A DNA stretch of 64,000 nucleotides from NCBI RefSeq assembly GCF_032362555.1, contig NC_083525.1, positions 4,387,501-4,451,500 of the forward strand. The letters are read 5' to 3'. How positions within the stretch are numbered: the first letter of the stretch is position 1; each line of letters begins with the position of its first letter. Both the position numbers and the translations under genes were made by a program. Shown one piece after another: positions 1 through 12,500 of the stretch. Below the pieces are notes generated by a model. That model did not search any database. It was not told where the DNA came from and was given only the letters and a program-made list of their open reading frames with translations. The stretch comes from Amyelois transitella (Eukaryota > Arthropoda > Insecta > Lepidoptera > Pyralidae).

Positions 1-222
1 TTGGTGATGGTAGGGCCTCCCTAAAATGGAGTAGGTATAATAAGTTATATCAGGAACTAAAGACACTAAAATGAACTTGTAAGAAGTTATGAAAGAGTGG
101 GCTGTCATTTTATAACTGCTGGGATGCGTAATACAGCCACTGCCTTCAGGCAGTCTGAAAAATCTGACACGGGTTGTTGACTTATTCATATGACACAGAA
201 CAATACCTTAACATTTTTACAG

Positions 223-2782
223 GATCTCCGGCATAAACCTTCATCCTCGCAGCCGTGGCTACGTGTCCATCCGGTCCATAGACGCCCTGCAGCCGCCCGT
301 TATGCAGCCAAACTACTTCCTCGACGAACATGATCTGGACGTTCTGGTAGAAGCTGGCAAGATTGCGTACCGACTCGCTAACTCTACCGTGAGTTGATGC
401 ACATAACTTTTACTAACCATTTTTTAACAAGGAATATTACCACGAGTAGGTCGCTTGTTCGTGACTCCTATTGCGTGGTGGGCAGGTCAATTAAGTCACA
501 CAAATACAACCTGCCTCAGAAAGCGCATCACTGTTGCTGATGTGTGGCTTCCTATATGATCTAATTCGAAGTCAAACTTACGTATTTCCTTTTGCCCTCA
601 TCATGCAAGACCTTAGTCTTACTTGTCCTCGTGGCCTGGTTACATTCTCATCTGTCTAGAGAGGAGGCCATTAGCTAGACCTCTATTTTTTTTATTTTCA
701 CTAATACTTACATTATCTCATTTGGGAATTAAATAAAATAAATATTTGTCCCAGATTTTAAGAGAGAAATACGGCATGGCGCCCACCGTAGGGCACGGCG
801 CGGAGTGCGAGGGCGGCGGCGACAGCCCCACGGACGAGTTCTTCAAGTGCCTCGCGAGGCACCACACGGCGCCGGAGAACCACCAAGTGGGGACCTGCAA
901 GATGGGACCAGCCTCGGATCCGATGGCTGTCGTCGATATGCAGTTGAAAGTTCACGGAATCGAAGGTAACATTATTAATATAATTTAAGTTTTTAATAAA
1001 ACTAAAAAAAATTATAAAGGTGTTACGACTATGGAAAAACAGTGTGGGCCTACTGGAAAAAAGTTCTCTAGAAATAAGTAGTGCCTTTGTATTAAATTTC
1101 TCTTTAGTTTGTTCTATTCTTACTTTTTCCTTGATAAACTATTGTTTTGTTTTTAGGTCTTCGGGTTGTTGATGCCTCAATAATGCCAAAAGTTATATCC
1201 GGTAAGTGTTATTTTTTAGTTTATATTATAATTGTGATATTTTAATTGTTTTCCGTTGTAAAGAAATCGATTCCCTGTACGTTTGCGTTCATATCGTTAC
1301 TACCTACAACACGGATCAAGACGGAGATCCGCACTCTTGTCGTGGTCAAACATTTTTATCCATAACCATCATTCCTTTTCTCCTTTTATGACTCAATAAT
1401 AAGGTTTACCTAACTATGAAGCGGTAACAAACATACTTTCGCATTTATAATATCATTTGGGATAATTTTCAGCCAATACGGCCGCACCAACCATAATGAT
1501 AGCGGAGCGAGGCGCGGAGTTCATTCGGAGTCGACACCAACTGTCAAAGAAGCAGCCGGGGGACCTCGGCAATAGGTTCGGAGGTTCTGACAGCGGCTCA
1601 GTCGGCAACTACGCTAGTAACGAGAGCGACGGAGACAGGTGAGAGAACTAGTTTTGTATAAAGAACATGTCATGGTTTCAATTATGATTAACTAACTTTA
1701 CAAGAAGCGTGCTGGAGGAAATAGGTATGGAGGTTCTGACAGCGCAGTTGGCAACACGCTAGTAACGGGAGCGACGGAGACAGGTGAAAAAAAAAGAAGA
1801 TATTTCACTGATTTTTTGTTTTACCAACTTTTAAGTCACTTGGTGTTATGGCAAATTTTACAAAACGTGGAGTGGGCGAGATCTAGATATTCCGGAGAAC
1901 ATGACGGCGACCAGTTATTCTTATTGAGATAGCTATTACAACCATGGTTCCCCATGAGGCTGCCATAAACACACTTTTGATTCAATATTGTACTTACTTA
2001 CTTTTTCAAAAACATGATGCAACTGCTCTTATTCATCTAACCTTTCCAGACGTCGTAACGGTTTCAAGGTACTCGTACGAGTAGAAAAGATTAACCTTCG
2101 CAAATTGACACCGGAAATTGGTCGACGGTAATGTGGTACAAATATGTAATTCTAATACTGCTTTGGAAAATGGTGCAAAAAAAGTATAGGTATCCAGCCA
2201 ACCCGTAAAAGAAATCATTTATATGCACTATTTTGTAAATAGCCAGTATCATTCATCATTATCAGTCATGATTTTTTTTTAGCTTTCAAACTGGGTGATT
2301 ATTAAAAAGCCTATATCAAGACTAGGTATGGATAATACAATATACTGGTGACTTAAAAATTAAGCTTCACGATTCAAGATAAGCTTGATAATGCTTCTTT
2401 ATCATTTCACGCGAAACTTTACGAGGACACATGTTTTTTTTAATTATATCAATTAAATACGCACAAAAAGTCATTATTCAAAGTAATATTAAAGATATAT
2501 TGTTATTATTACTAGGGATGTTGAACACATTGAACAAAACCTAGCGAAATTAAACAATCAAGTTTTTTTTTTAATTACAGGTGGACTTTTGGAGATTATC
2601 CAAGCAACGAAGCCAAAGACGACAAGTTGACCAATCAGAACAAACAGTCTGGATGGGACCAGCGGTGGAAGCCGTGGGACAAGAGCTGGCAAAACCCACA
2701 GTGGAACAAGCCACAGCACCAACACTATGTTAACTGGAATCAGAATGTGCCTTTAAATCAGAAATACGAAACTTCTAGATAG
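223..2782 (+). CDS. GMC-family oxidoreductase (glucose dehydrogenase-like), 3' part
   Basis: FAD-dependent glucose-methanol-choline oxidoreductase, cut at its 5' end by the window edge. Exons read: 223-388, 755-965, 1157-1201, 1473-1638, 2581-2782 (TAG stop); all junctions are GT/AG and phase-consistent. The C-terminal GMC domain is clear: HPRSRGYVSI, then NHQVGTCKMGPASDP with the active-site His, VVD...LKVHGIEGLRVVDASIMP, and MIAERGAEFI. The usual SGNTNAPT block reads SANTAAPT, so the first Asn is kept but the preceding Gly is Ala. After the domain comes a tail of about 100 residues, Gly/Ser/Asn-rich at first and then Trp/Gln/Asn/Lys-rich (last exon), unlike typical family members, which stop soon after this point. 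Many insect members are secreted; the N-terminus is outside the window. The substrate cannot be told from sequence. Confident of family, not of substrate. Confidence 0.87.
1714..1787 (+). pseudogene. Decayed tandem copy of GMC exon end and splice donor
   Basis: This segment repeats the end of the preceding GMC exon with its donor (1564-1642), including GGAGGTTCTGACAGC and GAGCGACGGAGACAGGTGA. Relative to the exon it has a 3-base and a 1-base deletion, so the reading frame is shifted and the phase at the copied donor no longer fits the next exon. It lies in the last intron of the GMC gene and is probably a non-functional local duplication. Confidence 0.75.
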
Positions 2783-2918
2783 TGTTAAATTATTTTTGTA
2801 TTTGAATATTTTTATACAGATTGTTGAAGTGTAGACTGAATTATTGCTGGTAAAAATCAGATAAAGCAAAAAAAAAGTTACCAGTGCGTTCTTAAATACG
2901 AATATGTGTATGAATCAG

Positions 2919-2924
2919 AATAAA
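2919..2924 (+). terminator. Poly(A) signal of the GMC gene
   Basis: AATAAA 137 bases past the stop codon; a second AATAAA follows at 3013. Confidence 0.5.
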
Positions 2925-3495
2925 ACAATAGAAATTCTATATTGTACTTGTATAGGAAAGACGTGTCGTCGCCGTGCATCGCTCAGCTTTCTGCGCAATT
3001 GTAAAGTTGTGAAATAAATCTCATAGTTGAGCTGCAATATTAAACAGTCTTGGTGTCACAATGATTAGTTACGACGTCACACGTTCACCATTTTGATTTA
3101 ATTCAATTTTGGTGAACATGTGACGTCGCGTGTAGTCTTATTCTTAAATCTGTGTGTATTTTATGATCTTTGAGGAGTTATTCATTCATATACATAGCTT
3201 TTGGATTGAAACAGTGCTGGCAAGTAAGTTGACCTATGCGCTGTATATATTCAGATCTCGATCAAAGTGAAAAATGGAATGCAAATGTGGCTTGCGAATC
3301 AATTGCTGTCGGGATTTTCACTTACTTAATCAGAGATTATGTTTTATCAGGGCTCCCCAATTGATCTGAACATAAAGGAAGATAGAGTAGTTCAATGTTC
3401 TTAACTCTTATGCCATTTTAATAAGAGATAAATTTTATATTATACATTGTGGCAGGACAAAAAGAAAAAGCATAAATGCAAACATATGAAATAAT

Positions 3496-3501
3496 TTTAT
3501 T
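3496..3501 (-). terminator. Poly(A) signal of Cap-G
   Basis: TTTATT on the plus strand reads AATAAA on the minus strand, about 26 bases after the Cap-G stop codon. Confidence 0.55.
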
Positions 3502-3526
3502 ATAATTAAACTTATGATATTACATT

Positions 3527-6500
3527 TTACTTTTTCTTTCCATTCTTTTTCCCTTTCGGTTTGACAATCTCTGGTTCGGACTCGGATCTGGAAAAAATAA
3601 CAATATTATTTATTTAGGAGATATTGCAGTGCAGCGAGAGAGAACTGCATCTCTTTCTCATGGATGTAAAATGAACTATGATCCTGGATTGGGTGAGTCA
3701 GGTTTTTACCTCAAGCGACTTCCGCCTGGAGGTCAGAAAGTCTAACTTATATTGAAACGTGGTTTTAGGTAGGTTGATATAGGGGCACAAAATAAATAAT
3801 ACTCACTCTTCACTATCATCGGGTGTTTCAGGAATTGTAACGTTGCCTTTGGAAGCGTTACCGTCCATAAGCTCACTAGAGTCATTTAGAAGTGACTGCG
3901 CCTGTAAAATATAATACTATGCTGCATAAAAAAAATCATTTGATATTAAAAGATATTATAATCGTAAAGTAGGCTGAAAAACTAAAGCTTAGTTCAGAAA
4001 TGTGTTAACTATTTTAAATATTAATTTAACTGTTTGTAATATTTATTTATTTTCAATAAATATGCCATTAAACATTAAAATTGATCTAGTGGGTAGTGGT
4101 AGATTTTAATAAACTATAACAATTTCTACGAACAAACATAGGTGCTGAATGAGATGGGTCACTGAATTTTAGTGATATCCTACTTACAATTACTATTCGT
4201 AGAAGATTGTTTTAAGAATATTAAAGCGAACTTACGACTTCTTGGTCATAAACGATAGTATGGAGTAACGTTTCGTCCGCCGAGTCATCGAACGCGGATA
4301 TTTGCGATACCACGCTGCTGCGGGTAGACACAGAGTCTTTGGATCCAGTTTTCTTTCCTTGAGGTTTTGCTGTTAAATATAAAATGAAAATATGAGATTT
4401 TGGAAAGATTAATCAATTTAACTAAACGCCTAAAAGATATTTGTATTTTTGTTCATGATAAACTATGTACCAATTTTTTTTATCTATTTATTTGTGAACG
4501 GAAGTGAAGTCCCAGACGCAATTCTATAGTTATTATAAATATCCACAGCAGAGAGGTCAATAATAGACCACAATTTTTGCGGGTTATAGTAGAAATGAAT
4601 GAATTGGAAGTGTGCTGTTTTACCGATTACATGCGGTGTGGACTAGTGCCATCTATTAAATAGTTTGAAAGTAAAAAAATATAATTACTGATTTAAATTT
4701 AATTAATTTTACCTTTCTCCTTCTTGTTCGCCTTCTTGCCGTCACCACTAGACTCCGCGCTAGAACTTGACTGCATTCCTCTCGTGGACTTCCTCACAGT
4801 CACATTGGACACGTCTAGATCGGAAAGTGGAGAAGTTTGTGCTGGCGGTGAATTGTTCTTCCCTTTCGTCGCCTCCGCTTTGGATTTTTGAGCTGTAGAT
4901 TTTAGTATTCTGTTTAAAATTTGCTTTTGATGAGAATGAAAATTTGTACAAAAAAATGCGTGTCAAGTATTTTTGCTAATAGGCTGATGTACTAGATAGA
5001 AACTCTGATATAGAAACTGAGATAGAAACTCTGCTAAGTTCAGATACCAGTCTCCCACAATCTCACAATTGTTTCACATAAACATGTACTGTACTTACCT
5101 CACTTTACGTTTCAATGTAGATTGTGGAGAAATTAAGTTATTTTCAATTGAATTGAATCCAGTTGCATGGATATGCAGGTTTCCTTACGGTGCATCTGAA
5201 TTATTTGGTACATACTAGCGGTAGGATTAAACTTACATTATTTTACCTGTGTCACGCTTTTTTTACCGACTTTAAAAAGGAGGAGGTTCTCAATTCGACC
5301 TTATCTTTTATTCGGGCCCTTAACGGTTTGACCACCGACATTACTTGGTGCAGTTACACGGTACTAAGTCGCGGGTAACAGTGAGTCAATAATAAATATT
5401 CATACCTCTACCAACATCTACTAAGGAACGTTGCGAACGAGTTCTCTTCACCCCCCCTTTATCTTTTTCTTCTTTTTGCGTCTCCTTTTTATTCTTGCCT
5501 TCTTTTCCCTTTTCTTTATCTGTCTTGGCGTTATCTTTCCCACTTTTCTGTTTAGTTATTGACAATTTCTTTTTCTTTCCTGCAAAAAATTATTTAGCTA
5601 TATAAGTGGAAAAATTTAGTAAGATGCCGTGTGGTTCCCAGCACCTATCAAAAGAATAGGACCACTCCATCTCTTTCCCATGGATGTCGTAAAAAGTGAC
5701 TAAGGGATAGAATGGAATTAGCTACTAGCTTAAAGAATAGTATAGAATAGATTTATTTTTAAAATTGGATACAAGGTATCACTTATTGACGTCACATCAC
5801 TTAAATCTAATTATAACCACTACCGTTTCTAAAGCGCATGTGAAGAAGAAGCGGCGGAACAAATTACACTGTAGCATTTTCATCGGACGTCAATTTACAA
5901 ATATAGATCTCTTGAATCGAAATCGTGGACGAATGTAAATTGTCTACATTAAAAAAACATGAACGAATGTAGAACAGATTATGTCAATACGAATATAAAT
6001 CCTATCAGTATTTTAAAGACTGTTGACTTTGTCCAACCCGCAAGATGTCTGTATGTATAAACTAAATAAATCTAAAAAAGACGCTGTGTACTCGTATGAT
6101 TATGCACATTCCACTCTTTTCCTGACCCGACTTTTGCCATTCCTTATATTTTTATTCTATTCTTAATTAATTCTATTAATTTAATTCTATACTTAATAAC
6201 TTTGTTAGAATTAAGTTAATAACTTAATTCAATAATAAACTACAAAGTTATTAAGAAAGAATTATATACACAGAGTGCAATTATACCTTTGGTGATCTTA
6301 GCTTTCTTGACGGGCGAGACGCCGCTGCTGTCAGAAGCGTCGCCGCGCTCTATGTCTTGTGCTGACTCTATCTCTTGACCAGAATCCGCTTCTGATGACT
6401 CTCTGGCTGGACGAGTAGTACTGCTTTCTGCTAAAGGTGGTTCTGAAAAAGATAATATATAGAAATTTAAGATTAATTAACAGTTATATAACTAACAGTC

Positions 6501-9500
6501 TCGAAAAGACTGAAAGTCCACTTTCAACTGGGTGGCTCAATGATTCAAATAGTGATAGGTAGCTAAAAAATTGCATATAAACTTACTCTAACTTAAAAAT
6601 ATTCTCAAGCTTATTTCATTGAGGTTTTTCAAGATCGCTGTGTCTGTCTACTCCGTAAGGGATAAAGACGTGACATATGTACTTAAGATTTTGATATGTT
6701 GTTGTAATTCTATTCTATTAAGGTATACTGTACCCTCAGATATTCTAGATATGGCTTCAGGGGGCGAAGTCTCGTCAATTTCAGGTTCTTCCTCTACCGT
6801 TTCGTTTATAACCACGTGTGTACTGCGGGCCAACGGTTGTGCTAGTAAAAAATAAATAAATAATAAGTTTTTAAAAAATAACATAATATTTAAAATTGAC
6901 TAAAACATCGATATGGGCAAACTGCGATAAACAAATATAGTTTTTATTAACAAAAAAAAATGCATGAATTTCTATAATGAGACAATATAAAAGAAACAAA
7001 AAACAAACAAGTCAAACAAAATAAATCGATACAAAATGTCAGCCACAAGCACTAAATTTATAGCTTGAATAAAAAAGAAAACTATAATTAATATTTTTAC
7101 ACTATGTTCGGTGTCAATTGACAAAGTCGACAGATGAGAATTCTAAATATATATAAATATATAAACTATAAGTGGGAAAGTAAGAAAAGGAGAAAGGCAA
7201 ACCAATGAATCAAATCGTTATCATGATTAACTAACTGGTTAACGTTATTCGAAATATAAGTATGACTAAATATAACTAAAAATAACGAATGATGACAACA
7301 AAATTTAAACTGAAACCGCTAACTATTTAGTGATTAAATTTCAACAATTACATACATAACATTCTGAAACAACCACTAGAGGGGCGGCTGAAACGACCAG
7401 ATTCGAAGGTTATACCTAATCACAGAATGTAAGTTAGTATGCATCGTTTACTTAAGTCCAAAGTTGAAAATAAACAGGTGAAATTGCTATGAATAGATTG
7501 CTTGCAGAGTCTCAAAAATGCAGATTATTTAATTTCAGGCAGTCTTACTATTCAGGACTAGCTGTGCCCGCGGTAGACATTTCAATTACAATTCAGTTAT
7601 AACTAATTTAATTTAATACTTATTTTATCTTCTTGTGCACAATACGAACCCAATAGTGTAGGGGATTGCTGCCCCTGGTAACCTCATCAAACATGGATCA
7701 CGGTCACACTGTTCTATATCATCTTACTCAATCTTATCTTAGGACAATTTATTCACAGTAATTTTTACTTACGTAGCGAAGAAGTTGCTCTTCCAAGTGC
7801 TGGTAAGGTATCCTCAGCTTGCATTGTTCCTTCAGTTATTCCTGCAATACGGATAAAATCAATTGCAATCGCATCACAATTCATAGGAAACTCATATTAA
7901 TTGGGTAGGATAATTTTGGCGCATCCATCGTATTTCTGACGTCAGTTGACAAAACACGCCTAGGTGTAACATAAAATTAAATTTATCATCACACTAGAGA
8001 GCGCTAAAGAAGGTAATTGTAAAAAACTATATATTTTCTGTAACATTTACGAATACATTTTTTTTCTTACGGTACAAAACATATGTTGTTCCTAAAAGGC
8101 GCAGTAAAAATCGATTACCAATAATCATGTTACTAAGGTAAAGAAAAAATAGTGTACCTGTATTGGACATTTTGTTGAGACTTGCTCGTTCCATAGCCTC
8201 AAGTGATCCCAAGTAACGAGTCAGATTGCGGCATGATTGCTTGTCAGGAAGTTTCTGGATGGAAAAAATAAAAAATAAACATAGTACTTGACTTTTAATT
8301 TTGAAACAATAAGATAAAGGCGAGAGGATTTTGAAGTTACAAAAGTTGTAAAAGTCATTTAAAAAAAATAAAAAACAAGAAATCATTTCATTTCATTTTT
8401 ATCTATGGAGGTTATTCGCCGTAGCTTTATGTAGTTACAGAGTAAAAACGCCATTTTGTTTAATAACTCACCAAGCACAAGTCTCTGAGCATGGCGGCCA
8501 GTTCGGTGGCAAGCAGGCCGTCTCTGGGCGGCGACAGCAGCGCCAACATGCGGCACACAAGCGCAACTTCAGAGGAAGATGGCCGCCGCACTATGTAGTT
8601 GCAGAGTAACAAAGCCATTGCTCCTTGACTGTCTGCTATCTGGAAATATATTACATTCAATAAATCATCAGGTCGCCTGTATAGATTTTGTAGTAACAGC
8701 AAGATTTATGAAGGATACCTAATACTTTGTTGATTGAACCAATTTGGGATTCAATACAATATTATAGGAATAGCAAATTTTCTGTAACCGCATGGCAGAG
8801 CAGAAAAGAACCACTCCATTTCTTCCAGGGAATATTGTAGGAAGTAACTTAAGAAAAAATTCTGTCAAGCAGATTTAAGGCTTAGAACTGAGAATATGCT
8901 CTAATAGGAAATAACGATTACTTTCGCACTGCAACAAAAGCGAACTTACCTCATGATTTACCCTTGTGAGCGATACAATGAACCGTACTACTGCTTCTTG
9001 ATCTATCTCGGCTAGTGGGGAACTCGAAGGCGCGTTGGCTAACGTTCGCAATGTCGGCAGTGTTGCTTTCTGAAAAAAATATGTTATTAATTTAAACTTT
9101 ATTGTAGAAATTACAAATGTATAGCACAATTGAACTTGATGCTAGAAGCATTTATCTACCAGTCAACCATTGGGTACACAGAACTTTATTTTTATTTATA
9201 TAAATCTTTCCTCTTTATTATTAGTGTGGATTATTAGTGTGGATACGCGATCGTATCGAATTATAGATTCTATAAACTCGTTAAGATAAAGTGATTCTAA
9301 AGCGGAACGAAAGAAACTTAAAATGTAAACAAAAGGGAGACCTAAGCAATACCCAAAATTAGGGCTATATATTGAATGTATTGAAATGTTCAAAAACTCA
9401 CTTGTATTTGTTCTTGTGCACCGTCAACGCATATTGGGAATGTCTGGAAGAATACTCCTATCGTTTGGCGCAACATATCTTCATCAACTGCAATAAAAAC

Positions 9501-12500
9501 AAAATACATAAAAGGTGTTCTTATCTTGTTATATTTATAATCAGATCTAATATTTGATGCTGATGTAAAATGGCTCTCCTTAATAAGATCAATGTTTTTC
9601 TTGAGAGGAGCCCGGGGTGCGCCTTTGACCATTAACCTAAAAAAGGCAAGTCAGGTTTTTCCATCTGACCTTCACAACATTTTCGAAGTAACCTAAACCA
9701 TATTGGATCAAGGTTACACTACAAACATTTCTTCACGACATTTTTCCTTATTATTATTTTAACTGCCATACAGCTGAACGTGGCCTTTCAGTCTTTGCAA
9801 GACTGTTTGCTCTGTCTACCCTATAAAGGATTAACACATGATTTAATGTATGCATGTTCCCCTCACCGTAAGAGTAATTAAAAAAGTACAATCTAGGTCT
9901 ATTAAAATATAAAGAAACCCACCCGTAGCCGGGTTGAACCACAGCAGAATCAGCCTGCTCAGTATGGCGGGCGACTCCAAGTGGCCCAGGTGTATTAGAC
10001 GACACAGACCCTCCACTATTATCAGCCGGTATGTTGCGCACTGAACAATAAACACATTACAATTAACAATAAACTCTCTTTCGAAATTTGAAAAGGGTTC
10101 CAGCCCCGTAGCTGGCACGCGCGATGCCGTTTATATCGCACGTCAATAACAAGCGGTAATTTTTCGCGCGATAAAAATGGCGTCGCTCGTGCCATGCTGC
10201 AGAAGCTGATACTTAGGTCAGAATTCAGTCATTATGCACATTTTATGTTGTTTTCTATTTTTTTTTCTGAATAATATATATCGTTCAAAATACTCACCGA
10301 GCTGTCCATTATCTTTAGAAGCAGTTCAATGACAGTGCTGTGACTGGGCGACATTGACAACGCCGACTCTGATATATTACCTTTAAACGAGAATTTTAAC
10401 ATAATTTCTACATGTATGTAAGTAAACCTAATTCCAAAAAGGGAAGACCTTCTTTAGTAAAATGTTCCCCATCTCCTGTCTCTTTCCTAAGTTCATCAGC
10501 GCATAATTTTGCATTAGCCAATTTATTATTACTAAGAAATGTTGATAAAGTCTTACCATCCTCGTCAATGGCGTCGATAGAGTGATAAGTACTCCTCTTG
10601 CTCCTGTTGACTTTAGAGTCCTGTTCCGTAGCCTCGTCTTCAAACACCCTTGCTCCGTGAACGCACAACAAGTCTACAATACAACGCAATACGCAGGAGA
10701 CTGTCGGCTCATTTGACGTGTCTATTAACTGCAACAAGTATTTATATATGAAGCATATCTTTTATTATTCTTCTGTTTAGATTTTTTTAATAATTAATAG
10801 CCCGTAAACAAAGACTTACTCCGAATTCTCAATTTAAAAGAGGAAAGAATGTTTGATTATCGCAATTTACTTAAATAAAACATATTTATGCAATAGTAAA
10901 AAAGTTTTGAAATGGAGTAAAAAAGAGCCCACTGTCGGGCTTATTCTTTGCAAAGAGTCTGGGGGAAACATAATCTTATACCAAGTTCTCATTTTAAAAT
11001 CTGAGTGAATTTACACTTTTTATTAAATAAATGGCTTACATTGGCGAAGAAGAAAGCTTTATTCTCCTTAGCGAACTCTTGATCCAGCATGCCGTATAGT
11101 GCGACGGTTTCCAGTGCGTTTTCCAGTACCTCCGGATTTTGGAATATGTCAACCTAAGAGGTAGATTAAAAAAATATGACAATCGTTGCAACAAAGTACA
11201 GGGACAGCTGAGACCGCAAACATCTTAGGTTCAGATTTACATTTCCCATCTTGCTGTCATTCTATCAAAATTGCATCGTACGAAGTACGAACAGTATTTT
11301 TAAGCGACTTTAAAAAAGGATGAGGTTTCTAAATTCAACTATATAAATTGAGTAAGAAGAACTTTTCACAAAGTCATAATTTTATAGTTCTATAGACTTT
11401 CATAATTCAAAATGAATGGATGGTGGAAAGATTTGGGATGATTTGAAAGGGCCAGCTAAATTAATACAACAAATGAAAAGTATGTTTATTATGCATTATT
11501 TTTCATGACTTACACAAAGGTTCCAATGGTAAGATTGTTAGATAATGCCATTAACATTTAGTCCATCTATTGTACTGTATAAATTGTAAATGTTACAATA
11601 ATGAACATTAAAGAATAATAAATAAGACAATTTACCTCCATTTCCGTGAAAATCATCTGCAACATCGGAGTGATAGTTTTGAGTTGGGGCGTGTCCAGAG
11701 CGCAGTTGAGAATAGTCAGACATTTGTTCAGTGTTTCAGAATCTGAGATCTTTTCTTTGATAGTCTGGGAGAAAGTATTTGTTTATAAAATTAATTAATA
11801 TCATGAAAGATTTTGTATTAACTTATTGTATGTGTGTGTAGCCATTTCGATCTACAACGACCTTGAAAAAGCTTTCGATCGGGTAGATCATATCAATTAG
11901 ATATATTAACTTTATCATCTCGATATTGGCGGAGATTTGCTGAGTTGGGTATAGTTTAACCTCAGTAGTCGTTCTCAGGCTATTGTGATGGGCGGATGCC
12001 GGTCTGATCTGAGGTTCCGGAGGGCATCAATAAGACCCTTGTTATATAATGCATATTTATATGACAGATAGGTTTTTGTTTTTTTTTTCATAACACAGAT
12101 GATTAAAAGCTTTTTTTATGTGCCTTTAACCATGATTCAGGAGCAGGTAAGTCCAGGCTATTACTAATAATAATCCACGAAAATGTAATCATCTGTGTAC
12201 GTGAACCTAAGCAGGGGTAGACCGTTTTTACACATACAGTTGTCTGAACGTGTTTTCATACGTTTTCCCTCGTAATTTTTAGCATTTAAACGAATGCAAC
12301 GTAACTTTGTAAAGTCTAAAATGTCTTAAAAATATCCATACTGTTTAAAAAAACTTACAGTGATAGGTGCCGGCGGAGGAGCTGGTGCAGGTTGAACAAT
12401 GAGCTCTTCAAGTTTCTTTTGAATGTCTTCCACCTAAAGAAGCCACTTTTTGTTAATCATTTTAATTTATTATTTAGTCACTTACAAAATTCCATAAACA

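Larger units (their letters stand above)
2783..3526. other. Convergent intergenic spacer (GMC / Cap-G 3' ends)
   Basis: No gene seen. It holds plus-strand polyadenylation signals AATAAA at 2919 and 3013 for the GMC gene and a minus-strand signal for Cap-G near the other end. Around 3070-3135 is a short imperfect inverted repeat built on ACGTCACACGTTCACCA and its reverse form. Confidence 0.6.

Noticed and set aside
8027-8386. 119-codon minus-strand open frame
   Set aside because: Only the middle (8158-8254) is a Cap-G exon; the rest is intron read-through.
10408-10556. Read-through of Cap-G exon 14 past its donor
   Set aside because: The frame stays open for about 50 codons, but a good GTAAG donor at 10556 and the phase of the next exon support splicing; the extension does not resemble condensin.
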